A DNA stretch of 64,000 nt. Source: Euwallacea fornicatus (Eukaryota > Arthropoda > Insecta > Coleoptera > Curculionidae). Numbering within the stretch: the stretch's first letter is position 1; each line of letters begins with the position of its first letter. The DNA lies in contig NW_027096028.1 in NCBI RefSeq assembly GCF_040115645.1, positions 1 through 64,000 of the forward strand, in the 5' to 3' direction. A program made the position numbers and the translations under genes. The notes below the pieces were generated by a model. The model did no database searches, was not told the origin of the DNA, and saw only the letters and a program-made list of their open reading frames with translations. Positions 1-11,059 of the stretch are shown piece by piece.

Positions 1-176
1 CAAGAAAAATAGTACTTTATGTGCACACACACACAACTTTTGTGACTTTTCAAACTTTGAAGCTCGATAACTTTGGCAAATGAGGACCAAATTTGTTAAC
101 CAAAGTGTCAAATTAATCAGCTCGACGAGATTTTGAAGATGTCACAACACATCATGATTACATCTTGTTGAACTTA
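1..176 (+). repeat. Reference monomer of the satellite
   Basis: This is the first complete 176 bp unit, phased arbitrarily at CAAGAAAAATAG. Landmarks in order are an A-rich start (1-11), AGTACT (11-16), a CA-rich tract (24-36), ACTTTTGTGACTTTT (36-50), GAAGCTCGATAAC (59-71), CAAATTTG (88-95), GTTAAC (95-100), CAGCTCGACGAG (118-129), GATTTTGAAGATGTC (129-143) and ATCATGAT (151-158). Short dyads are spread through it: CACAA/TTGTG (32-44), CTTTGG/CCAAAG (71-105, 23 nt loop), CAAATTTG, CTCG-A-CGAG (121-129) and ATCATGAT. The main variable sites across the array are the CA tract, CAAACTTT/CCAATTTT/CAAATTTT, TTTGG/TTCGG, GTGGACC/GAGGACC/GTGGAAC, AACCAAAG/AAACAAAG, and GATTTTGAAGATGTC/GATCTTTAAAATGAC. 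This copy carries a rare (CA)6 tract at 24-35. Confidence 0.95.
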
Positions 177-1760
177 CAAGAAAAATAGTACTTTATGTGC
201 TCAAACACACAACTTTTGTGACTTTTCCAATTTTGAAGCTCGATAACTTTGGCAAATGTGGACCAAATTTGTTAACCAAAGTGTCAAATTAATCAGCTCG
301 ACGAGATCTTTAAAATGACACAACACATCAGAGTTGCATCTTGTTGAACTTCCAAGAAAAATAGTACTTTATGTGCACAAACACACAACTTGTTTGACTT
401 TTCACACTTTGAAGCTCGATAACTTTGGCAAATGTGGACCAAATTTGTTAACCAAAGTGTCAAATTAATCAGCTCGACGAGATCTTTAAAATGACACAAC
501 ACATCATGATTGCATCTTGTTGAATTTCCAAGAAAAATAGTACTTTATGTGCTCAAACACACATATTTTGTGACTTTTCAAATTTTGAAGCTCGATAACT
601 TTGGCAAATGTGGACCAAATTTGTTAACCAAAGTGTCAAATTAATCAGCTCGGCGAGATCTTTAAAATGACACAACACATCAGAGTTGCATCTTGTTGAA
701 CTTCCAAGAAAAATAGTACTTTATGTGCACAAACACACAACTTGTTTGACTTTTCACACTTTGAAGCTCGATAACTTTGGCAAATGTGGAACAAATTTGT
801 TAACCAAAGTGTCAAATTAATCAGCTCGACGAGATCTTTAAAATGACACAACACATCATGATTGCATCTTGTTGCATTTCCAAGAAAAATAGTACTTTAT
901 GTGCTCAAACACACATATTTTGTGACTTTTCAAATTTTGAAGCTCGATAACTTTGGCAAATGTGGACCAAACTTGTTAACCAAAGTGTCAAATTAATCAG
1001 CTCGACGAGATTTTGAAGATGTCACAACACATCATGATTACATCTTGTTGAACTTACAAGAAAAATTGTACTTTATGTGCTCAAACACACATATTTTGTG
1101 ACTTTTCAAATTTTGAAGCTCGATAACCTCGGCAAATGAGGAACAAATTTGTTAAACAAAGTGTCAAATTAATCAGCTCGACGAGATCTTTAAAATGACA
1201 CAACACATCAGATTTGCATCTTGTTGAATTTCCACGAAAAATAGTACTTTATGTGCTCAAACACACATATTTTGTGACTTTTCAAATTTTGAAGCTCGAT
1301 AACATTGGCAAATGTGGACCAAATTTGTTAACCAAAGTGTCAAATTAATCAGCTCGACGAGATTTTGAAGATGTCACAACACATCATGATTACATCTTAT
1401 TGAACTTACAAGAAAAATTGTACTTTATTTGCTCAAACACACATATTTTGTGACTTTTCAAATTTTGAAGCTCGATAACTTTGGCAAATGTGGAACAAAT
1501 TTGTTAACCAAAGTGTCAAATTAATCAGCTCGACGAGATCTTTAAAATGACACAACACATCATGATTGCATCTTGTTGAATTTCCAAGAAAAATAGTACT
1601 TTATGTGCTCAAACACACATATTTTGTGACTTTTCAAATTTTGAAGCTCGATGACTTTGGCAAATGTGGACCAAATTTGTTAACCAAAGTGTCAAATTAA
1701 TCAGCTCGACGAGATTTTGAAGATGTCACAACACATCATGATTACATCTTGTTGAACTTA
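1..1760 (+). repeat. 10-monomer higher-order repeat, copy A
   Basis: Ten monomers whose variant order is repeated at 3873 (offset 3872 bp, 22 monomers) and at 5633 (offset 5632 bp, 32 monomers). Diagnostic variants in order are GTTGCATTTCC near 871, CGATAACCTCGGC near 1122, TTTCCACG near 1228, CTTATTGAAC near 1397, TTATTTGCTC near 1424 and CGATGACTTTGG near 1649. The third copy lacks the (CA)6 tract and differs in the first monomer, so its identity with this one starts near 56. The sharing of so many private variants in the same order implies recent block duplication rather than independent mutation. Confidence 0.88.
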
Positions 1761-3220
1761 CAAGAAAAATTGTACTTTATGTGCTCAAACACACATATTT
1801 TGTGACTTTTCAAATTTTGAAGCTCGATAACTTTGGCAAATGTGGACCAAATTTGTTAACCAAAGTGTCAAATTAATCAGCTCGACGAGATCTTTAAAAT
1901 GACACAACACATCAGAGTTGCATCTTGTTGAATTTCCAAGAAAAATAGTACTTTATGTGCTCAAACACACATATTTTGTGACTTTTCAAATTTTGAAGCT
2001 CGATGACTTCGGCAAATGAGGACCAAATTTGTTAAACAGAGTGTCAAATTAATCACCTCAACGAGATTTTGAAGATGTCACAACACATCATGATTACATC
2101 TTGTTGAACTTCCAAGAAAAATAGTACTTTATATGCTCAAACAGACAACTTTTGTGACTGTTCAAACTTTGAAGCTCAATAACTTTGGCAAATGTGGACC
2201 AAATTTGTTAACCAAAGTGTCAAATTAATCAGCTCGACGAGATCTTTAAAATGACATAACACATCATGATTGCATCTTGTTGAATTTCCAAGAAAAATAG
2301 TACTTTATGTGCTCAAACACACAACTATTGTGACTTTTCCAATTTTGAAGCTCGATAACTTTGGCAAATGTGGACCAAATTTGTTAACCAAAGTGTCAAA
2401 TTAATCAGCTCGACGAGATCTTTAAAATGACACAACACATCATGATTGCATCTTGTTGAATTTCCAAGAAAAATAGTACTTTATGTGCTCAAACACACAT
2501 ATTTTGTGACTTTTCAAATTTTGAAGCTCGATAACTTTGGCAAATGTGGACCAAATTTGTTAACCAAAGTGTCAAATTAATCAGCTCGGCGAGATCTTTA
2601 AAATGACACAACACATCAGAGTTGCATCTTGTTGAACTTCCAAGAAAAATAGTACTTTATGTGCACAAACACACAACTTGTTTGACTTTTCACACTTTGA
2701 AGCTCGATAACTTTGGCAAATGTGGAACAAATTTGTTAACCAAAGTGTCAAATTAATCAGCTCGACGAGATCTTTAAAATGACACAACACATCATGATTG
2801 CATCTTGTTGAATTTCCAAGAAAAATAGTACTTTATGTGCTCAAACACACATATTTTGTGACTTTTCAAATTTTGAAGCTCGATAACTTTGGCAAATGTG
2901 GACCAAACTTGTTAACCAAAGTGTCAAATTAATCAGCTCGACGAGATCTTTAAAATGACACAACACATCATGATTGCATCTTGTTGAATTTCCAAGAAAA
3001 ATAGTACTTTATGTGCTCAAACACACATATTTTGTGACTTTTCAAATTTTGAAGCTCGATAACATTGGCAAATGTGGACCAAATTTGTTAAACAAAGTGT
3101 CAAATTAACCAGCTCGACGAGATCTTTAAAATGACACAACACATCAGATTTGCATCTTGTTTAACTTCCAAGAAAAATAGTACTATATGTGCTCAAACAC
3201 ACAACTTTTGTGACTTTTCA
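56..3220 (+). repeat. 3.2-kb block duplicated at 5688-8852
   Basis: This stretch of about 18 monomers matches 5688-8852 at a constant offset of 5632 bp (32 x 176). It contains the 10-monomer repeat plus eight more monomers. Rare shared markers include TTATATGCTCAAACAGAC and GTGACTGTTC near 2130-2162 (second copy near 7762-7794), ACAACTATTG near 2322 (7954), TTGTTTAACTTCC near 3158 (8790) and TAGTACTATATG near 3179 (8811). The match stops just after 3220, where this copy reads CAAATTTT and the other CAAACTTT. No internal difference was seen on visual comparison, so the event looks recent. Confidence 0.85.
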
Positions 3221-3872
3221 AATTTTGAAGCTCGATAACTTTGGCAAATGTGGACCAAATTTGTTAACCAAAGTGTCAAATTAATCAGCTCGGCGAGATC
3301 TTTAAAATGACACAACACATCAGAGTTGCATCTTGTTGAACTTCCAAGAAAAATAGTACTTTATGTGCTCAAACACACATATTTTGTGACTTTTCAAATT
3401 TTGAAGCTCGATAACTTTGGCAAATGTGGACCAAATTTGTTAACCAAAGTGTCAAATTAATCAGCTCGGCGAGATCTTTAAAATGACACAACACATCAGA
3501 GTTGCATCTTGTTGAACTTCCAAGAAAAATAGTACTTTATGTGCACAAACACACAACTTGTTTGACTTTTCACACTTTGAAGCTCGATAACTTTGGCAAA
3601 TGTGGAACAAATTTGTTAACCAAAGTGTCAAATTAATCAGCTCGACGAGATCTTTAAAATGACACAACACATCATGATTGCATCTTGTTGAACTTCCAAG
3701 AAAAATAGTACTTTATGTGCTCAAACACACAACTTTTGTGACTTTTCAAACTTTGAGGCTCGATGACTTCGGCAAATGAGGACCAAATTTGTTAAACAGA
3801 GTGTCAAATTAATCACCTCAACGTGATTTTGAAGATGTCACAACACATCATGATTACATCTTGTTGAACTTC
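3221..3872 (+). repeat. Monomers between copies A and B of the 10-mer repeat
   Basis: About 3.7 satellite monomers separate the first 3.2 kb block from the tandem 10-monomer pair. They comprise GATC-type monomers, one CAGAGTTGCATC/GTGGAAC pair, and a monomer with GAGGCTCGATGACTTC near 3758 and AACGTGATTTTG near 3821, both of which look private. There is no non-satellite sequence. Confidence 0.8.
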
Positions 3873-5632
3873 CAAGAAAAATAGTACTTTATGTGCACAC
3901 ACACACAACTTTTGTGACTTTTCAAACTTTGAAGCTCGATAACTTTGGCAAATGAGGACCAAATTTGTTAACCAAAGTGTCAAATTAATCAGCTCGACGA
4001 GATTTTGAAGATGTCACAACACATCATGATTACATCTTGTTGAACTTACAAGAAAAATAGTATTTTATGTGCTCAAACACACAACTTTTGTGACTTTTCC
4101 AATTTTGAAGCTCGATAACTTTGGCAAATGTGGACCAAATTTGTTAACCAAAGTGTCAAATTAATCAGCTCGACGAGATCTTTAAAATGACACAACACAT
4201 CAGAGTTGCATCTTGTTGAACTTCCAAGAAAAATAGTACTTTATGTGCACAAACACACAACTTGTTTGACTTTTCACACTTTGAAGCTCGATAACTTTGG
4301 CAAATGTGGACCAAATTTGTTAACCAAAGTGTCAAATTAATCAGCTCGACGAGATCTTTAAAATGACACAACACATCATGATTGCATCTTGTTGAATTTC
4401 CAAGAAAAATAGTACTTTATGTGCTCAAACACACATATTTTGTGACTTTTCAAATTTTGAAGCTCGATAACTTTGGCAAATGTGGACCAAATTTGTTAAC
4501 CAAAGTGTCAAATTAATCAGCTCGGCGAGATCTTTAAAATGACACAACACATCAGAGTTGCATCTTGTTGAACTTCCAAGAAAAATAGTACTTTATGTGC
4601 ACAAACACACAACTTGTTTGACTTTTCACACTTTGAAGCTCGATAACTTTGGCAAATGTGGAACAAATTTGTTAACCAAAGTGTCAAATTAATCAGCTCG
4701 ACGAGATCTTTAAAATGACACAACACATCATGATTGCATCTTGTTGCATTTCCAAGAAAAATAGTACTTTATGTGCTCAAACACACATATTTTGTGACTT
4801 TTCAAATTTTGAAGCTCGATAACTTTGGCAAATGTGGACCAAACTTGTTAACCAAAGTGTCAAATTAATCAGCTCGACGAGATTTTGAAGATGTCACAAC
4901 ACATCATGATTACATCTTGTTGAACTTACAAGAAAAATTGTACTTTATGTGCTCAAACACACATATTTTGTGACTTTTCAAATTTTGAAGCTCGATAACC
5001 TCGGCAAATGAGGAACAAATTTGTTAAACAAAGTGTCAAATTAATCAGCTCGACGAGATCTTTAAAATGACACAACACATCAGATTTGCATCTTGTTGAA
5101 TTTCCACGAAAAATAGTACTTTATGTGCTCAAACACACATATTTTGTGACTTTTCAAATTTTGAAGCTCGATAACATTGGCAAATGTGGACCAAATTTGT
5201 TAACCAAAGTGTCAAATTAATCAGCTCGACGAGATTTTGAAGATGTCACAACACATCATGATTACATCTTATTGAACTTACAAGAAAAATTGTACTTTAT
5301 TTGCTCAAACACACATATTTTGTGACTTTTCAAATTTTGAAGCTCGATAACTTTGGCAAATGTGGAACAAATTTGTTAACCAAAGTGTCAAATTAATCAG
5401 CTCGACGAGATCTTTAAAATGACACAACACATCATGATTGCATCTTGTTGAATTTCCAAGAAAAATAGTACTTTATGTGCTCAAACACACATATTTTGTG
5501 ACTTTTCAAATTTTGAAGCTCGATGACTTTGGCAAATGTGGACCAAATTTGTTAACCAAAGTGTCAAATTAATCAGCTCGACGAGATTTTGAAGATGTCA
5601 CAACACATCATGATTACATCTTGTTGAACTTA
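3873..5632 (+). repeat. 10-monomer higher-order repeat, copy B
   Basis: This copy matches positions 1-1760 with the (CA)6 tract retained at 3896-3907. It is followed directly, without spacer, by copy C. A private change, TATTTTATG at about 4061 instead of TACTTTATG, distinguishes it from the other two. The next monomer (from 5633) starts like the monomer after copy A (AAAAATTGTAC) and then switches near 5665 to the sequence of the first monomer of the repeat, which places the exchange inside a monomer. Confidence 0.88.
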
Positions 5633-7392
5633 CAAGAAAAATTGTACTTTATGTGCTCAAACACACAACTTTTGTGACTTTTCAAATTTTGAAGCTCGAT
5701 AACTTTGGCAAATGAGGACCAAATTTGTTAACCAAAGTGTCAAATTAATCAGCTCGACGAGATTTTGAAGATGTCACAACACATCATGATTACATCTTGT
5801 TGAACTTACAAGAAAAATAGTACTTTATGTGCTCAAACACACAACTTTTGTGACTTTTCCAATTTTGAAGCTCGATAACTTTGGCAAATGTGGACCAAAT
5901 TTGTTAACCAAAGTGTCAAATTAATCAGCTCGACGAGATCTTTAAAATGACACAACACATCAGAGTTGCATCTTGTTGAACTTCCAAGAAAAATAGTACT
6001 TTATGTGCACAAACACACAACTTGTTTGACTTTTCACACTTTGAAGCTCGATAACTTTGGCAAATGTGGACCAAATTTGTTAACCAAAGTGTCAAATTAA
6101 TCAGCTCGACGAGATCTTTAAAATGACACAACACATCATGATTGCATCTTGTTGAATTTCCAAGAAAAATAGTACTTTATGTGCTCAAACACACATATTT
6201 TGTGACTTTTCAAATTTTGAAGCTCGATAACTTTGGCAAATGTGGACCAAATTTGTTAACCAAAGTGTCAAATTAATCAGCTCGGCGAGATCTTTAAAAT
6301 GACACAACACATCAGAGTTGCATCTTGTTGAACTTCCAAGAAAAATAGTACTTTATGTGCACAAACACACAACTTGTTTGACTTTTCACACTTTGAAGCT
6401 CGATAACTTTGGCAAATGTGGAACAAATTTGTTAACCAAAGTGTCAAATTAATCAGCTCGACGAGATCTTTAAAATGACACAACACATCATGATTGCATC
6501 TTGTTGCATTTCCAAGAAAAATAGTACTTTATGTGCTCAAACACACATATTTTGTGACTTTTCAAATTTTGAAGCTCGATAACTTTGGCAAATGTGGACC
6601 AAACTTGTTAACCAAAGTGTCAAATTAATCAGCTCGACGAGATTTTGAAGATGTCACAACACATCATGATTACATCTTGTTGAACTTACAAGAAAAATTG
6701 TACTTTATGTGCTCAAACACACATATTTTGTGACTTTTCAAATTTTGAAGCTCGATAACCTCGGCAAATGAGGAACAAATTTGTTAAACAAAGTGTCAAA
6801 TTAATCAGCTCGACGAGATCTTTAAAATGACACAACACATCAGATTTGCATCTTGTTGAATTTCCACGAAAAATAGTACTTTATGTGCTCAAACACACAT
6901 ATTTTGTGACTTTTCAAATTTTGAAGCTCGATAACATTGGCAAATGTGGACCAAATTTGTTAACCAAAGTGTCAAATTAATCAGCTCGACGAGATTTTGA
7001 AGATGTCACAACACATCATGATTACATCTTATTGAACTTACAAGAAAAATTGTACTTTATTTGCTCAAACACACATATTTTGTGACTTTTCAAATTTTGA
7101 AGCTCGATAACTTTGGCAAATGTGGAACAAATTTGTTAACCAAAGTGTCAAATTAATCAGCTCGACGAGATCTTTAAAATGACACAACACATCATGATTG
7201 CATCTTGTTGAATTTCCAAGAAAAATAGTACTTTATGTGCTCAAACACACATATTTTGTGACTTTTCAAATTTTGAAGCTCGATGACTTTGGCAAATGTG
7301 GACCAAATTTGTTAACCAAAGTGTCAAATTAATCAGCTCGACGAGATTTTGAAGATGTCACAACACATCATGATTACATCTTGTTGAACTTA
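5633..7392 (+). repeat. 10-monomer higher-order repeat, copy C (tandem with copy B)
   Basis: This is the third copy, 1760 bp after copy B. It opens with a hybrid monomer: AAAAATTGTAC on its left and the first-monomer sequence of the repeat on its right, without (CA)6. It then follows copy A through GTTGCATTTCC (near 6503), CGATAACCTCGGC, TTTCCACG, CTTATTGAAC and CGATGACTTTGG, and continues past 7392 like the sequence after 1760. Copies B and C form the clearest true tandem higher-order repeat in the left half. Confidence 0.88.
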
Positions 7393-8852
7393 CAAGAAAA
7401 ATTGTACTTTATGTGCTCAAACACACATATTTTGTGACTTTTCAAATTTTGAAGCTCGATAACTTTGGCAAATGTGGACCAAATTTGTTAACCAAAGTGT
7501 CAAATTAATCAGCTCGACGAGATCTTTAAAATGACACAACACATCAGAGTTGCATCTTGTTGAATTTCCAAGAAAAATAGTACTTTATGTGCTCAAACAC
7601 ACATATTTTGTGACTTTTCAAATTTTGAAGCTCGATGACTTCGGCAAATGAGGACCAAATTTGTTAAACAGAGTGTCAAATTAATCACCTCAACGAGATT
7701 TTGAAGATGTCACAACACATCATGATTACATCTTGTTGAACTTCCAAGAAAAATAGTACTTTATATGCTCAAACAGACAACTTTTGTGACTGTTCAAACT
7801 TTGAAGCTCAATAACTTTGGCAAATGTGGACCAAATTTGTTAACCAAAGTGTCAAATTAATCAGCTCGACGAGATCTTTAAAATGACATAACACATCATG
7901 ATTGCATCTTGTTGAATTTCCAAGAAAAATAGTACTTTATGTGCTCAAACACACAACTATTGTGACTTTTCCAATTTTGAAGCTCGATAACTTTGGCAAA
8001 TGTGGACCAAATTTGTTAACCAAAGTGTCAAATTAATCAGCTCGACGAGATCTTTAAAATGACACAACACATCATGATTGCATCTTGTTGAATTTCCAAG
8101 AAAAATAGTACTTTATGTGCTCAAACACACATATTTTGTGACTTTTCAAATTTTGAAGCTCGATAACTTTGGCAAATGTGGACCAAATTTGTTAACCAAA
8201 GTGTCAAATTAATCAGCTCGGCGAGATCTTTAAAATGACACAACACATCAGAGTTGCATCTTGTTGAACTTCCAAGAAAAATAGTACTTTATGTGCACAA
8301 ACACACAACTTGTTTGACTTTTCACACTTTGAAGCTCGATAACTTTGGCAAATGTGGAACAAATTTGTTAACCAAAGTGTCAAATTAATCAGCTCGACGA
8401 GATCTTTAAAATGACACAACACATCATGATTGCATCTTGTTGAATTTCCAAGAAAAATAGTACTTTATGTGCTCAAACACACATATTTTGTGACTTTTCA
8501 AATTTTGAAGCTCGATAACTTTGGCAAATGTGGACCAAACTTGTTAACCAAAGTGTCAAATTAATCAGCTCGACGAGATCTTTAAAATGACACAACACAT
8601 CATGATTGCATCTTGTTGAATTTCCAAGAAAAATAGTACTTTATGTGCTCAAACACACATATTTTGTGACTTTTCAAATTTTGAAGCTCGATAACATTGG
8701 CAAATGTGGACCAAATTTGTTAAACAAAGTGTCAAATTAACCAGCTCGACGAGATCTTTAAAATGACACAACACATCAGATTTGCATCTTGTTTAACTTC
8801 CAAGAAAAATAGTACTATATGTGCTCAAACACACAACTTTTGTGACTTTTCA
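5688..8852 (+). repeat. Second copy of the 3.2-kb block at 56-3220
   Basis: The copy sits 5632 bp downstream of 56-3220 and covers copy C of the 10-monomer repeat plus the following eight monomers. The right end, just after TAGTACTATATGTGCTC near 8811, abuts the most diverged monomers of the window, so that pocket may mark an amplification boundary. Confidence 0.85.
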
Positions 8853-9250
8853 AACTTTGAAGCTCAATAGCTTCGGCAATGAAGACCAAATTTGTTAAAC
8901 AAAGTGTCAAATTAATCAGCTCGACGAGATCTTTAAAATGACTCAACAATTGATGATTGCATCTTGTTGAACTTCCAAGAAAAGTAGTACTTTATGTACA
9001 CAAACACACAACTTTTGTGACTTCAAACTTTGAAGCTCGATAACTTCGGCAAATGAGGACCAAATTTGTTAAAAAAAGTGTCAAATTAATCAGCTCGACG
9101 AGGTCTTTAAAATGACACAACACATCATGATTGCACCTTGTTGAACTTCCAAGAAAAATAGTACTTTATGTGCTCAAACACACAAGTTTTGTGACTGTTC
9201 ACACTTTGAAGCTCGATGACTTTGGCAAATGTGGACCAAATTTGTTAACC
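8853..9250 (+). repeat. Diverged monomer pocket
   Basis: About two satellite monomers carry a cluster of variants rarely or never seen elsewhere: AGCTCAATAGCTTC, CGGCAATGAAG (1 bp deletion), ACTCAACAATTGATG near 8941, AAAAGTAGTAC near 8980, TTATGTACACAAAC near 8992, GTGACTTCAAAC (2 bp deletion near 9020), TTAAAAAAAGTG near 9069, GCACCTTG near 9143 and CACAAGTTTTGTGACTGTTC near 9180. It is still clearly satellite, but less homogenised than its neighbours on both sides. Confidence 0.82.
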
Positions 9251-11059
9251 AAAGTGTCAAATTAATCAGCTCGACGAGATTTTGAAGATGTCACAACACA
9301 TCATGATTACATCTTGTTGAACTTACAAGAAAAATTGTACTTTATGTGCTCAAACACACATATTTTGTGACTTTTCAAATTTTGAAGCTCGATAACTTTG
9401 GCAAATGTGGACCAAATTTGTTAACCAAAGTGTCAAATTAATCAGCTCGACGAGATCTTTAAAATGACACAACACATCAGAGTTGCATCTTGTTGAATTT
9501 CCAAGAAAAATAGTACTTTATGTGCTCAAACACACATATTTTGTGACTTTTCAAACTTTGAAGCTCGATAACTTCGGCAAATGAGGACCAAATTTGTTAA
9601 ACAAAGTGTCAAATTAATCAGCTCGACGAGGTCTTTAAAATGACACAACACATCATGATTACATCTTGTTGACCTTACAAGAAAAATTGTACTTTATGTG
9701 CTCAAACACACATATTTTGTGACTTTTCAAATTTTGAAGCTCGAGGACTTCGGCAAATGAGGACCAAATTTGTTAACCAAAGTGTCAAATTAATCAGCTC
9801 GACGAGATCTTTAACATGACACAACACATCATGATTGCATCTTGTTGAATTTCCAAGAAAAATAGTACTTTATGTGCTCAAACACACATATTTTGTGACT
9901 TTTCAAATTTTGAAGCTCGATAACTTTGGCAAATGTGGACCAAATTTGTTAACCAAAGTGTCAAATTAATCAGCTCGGCGAGATCTTTAAAATGACACAA
10001 CACATCAGAGTTGCATCTTGTTGAACTTCCAAGAAAAATAGTACTTTATGTGCACAAACACACAACTTGTTTGACTTTTCACACTTTGAAGCTCGATAAC
10101 TTTGGCAAATGTGGAACAAATTTGTTAACCAAAGTGTCAAATTAATCAGCTCGACGAGATCTTTAACATGACACAACACATCAGAATTGCATCTTGTTGA
10201 ATTTCCAAGAAAAATAGTACTTTATGTGCTCAAACACACAACTTTTGTGACTTTTCAAACTTTGAAGCTCGATAACTTTGGCAAATGTGGACCAAATTTG
10301 TTAACCAAAGTGTCAAATTAATCAGCTCGACGAGATCTTTAAAATGACACAACAATTCATGATTGCATCTTGTTGAATTTCCAAGAAAAATAGTACTTTA
10401 TGTGCTCAAACACATATTTTGTGACTTTTCCAATTTTGAAGCTCGATAACTTCGGCAAATGAGGACTAATTTGTTAAACAAAGTGTCAAATTAATCAGCT
10501 CGACGAAATTTTGAAGATGTCACAACACATCATGATTGCATCTTGTTGAATTTCCAAGAAAAATAGTACTTTATGTGCTCAAACACACAACTTTTGTGAC
10601 TTTTCAAATTTTGAAGCTCGATAACTTCGGCAAATGAGGACCAAATTTGTTAAACAAAGTGTCAAATTAATCAGCTCGACGAGGTCTTTAAAATGACTCA
10701 ACACATCATGATTGCATCTTGTTGAACTTCCAAGAAAAATAGTACTTTATGTGCTCAAACACACATATTTTGTGACTTTTCAAATTTTGAAGCTCGCTAA
10801 CTTTGGCAAATGTGGACCAAATTTGTTAACCAAAGTGTCAAATTAATCAGCTCGGCGAGATCTTTAAAATGACACAAAACATCAGATTTGCATCTTGTTG
10901 AACTTCCAAGAAAAATAGTACTTTATGTGCTCAAACACACATATTTTGTGACTTTTCAAATTTTGAAGCTCGATAACTTTGGCAAATGTGGACCAAATTT
11001 GTTAACCAAAGTGTCAAATTAATCAGCTCGACGAGATCTTTAAAATGACACAACAATTC
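9251..11059 (+). repeat. Mosaic monomers between the left block and the 26-monomer duplication
   Basis: About ten monomers mix several types. Positions about 9205-9545 resemble 1640-1980, including CGATGACTTTGG and AAAAATTGTAC. Later monomers carry CTTGACCTTAC-like TTGACCTTACAAG near 9668, CGAGGACTTCGG near 9742, the short CAAACACATATTTT form near 10408 (2 bp shorter) and GAGGACTAATTTG near 10462 (1 bp shorter). Private changes include CTCGCTAAC near 10793 and CACAAAACATC near 10873. No gene is present. Confidence 0.75.

Noticed and set aside
24..35. Independent CA microsatellite
   Set aside because: (CA)6 differs from the ordinary monomer by two substitutions in an already CA-rich tract and is carried by related monomers, so it is a subfamily variant rather than a separate microsatellite.
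293..502. A 69-codon minus-strand open frame that recurs about 23 times almost unchanged (for example 293-502, 645-854, 48283-48492)
   Set aside because: It recurs because the satellite dimer recurs. It lies in one particular pair of monomer variants, starts at CAT in the satellite with no promoter or other gene signal, and since 176 is not a multiple of 3 the frame is broken in adjoining monomers. Differences between copies are simply the satellite variants. Not annotated as a gene.
8853..9250. Diverged pocket as a fragment of a different repeat or a gene remnant
   Set aside because: Every landmark of the 176 bp monomer is still present in the correct order and spacing apart from 1-2 bp deletions, so it is a diverged form of the same satellite.
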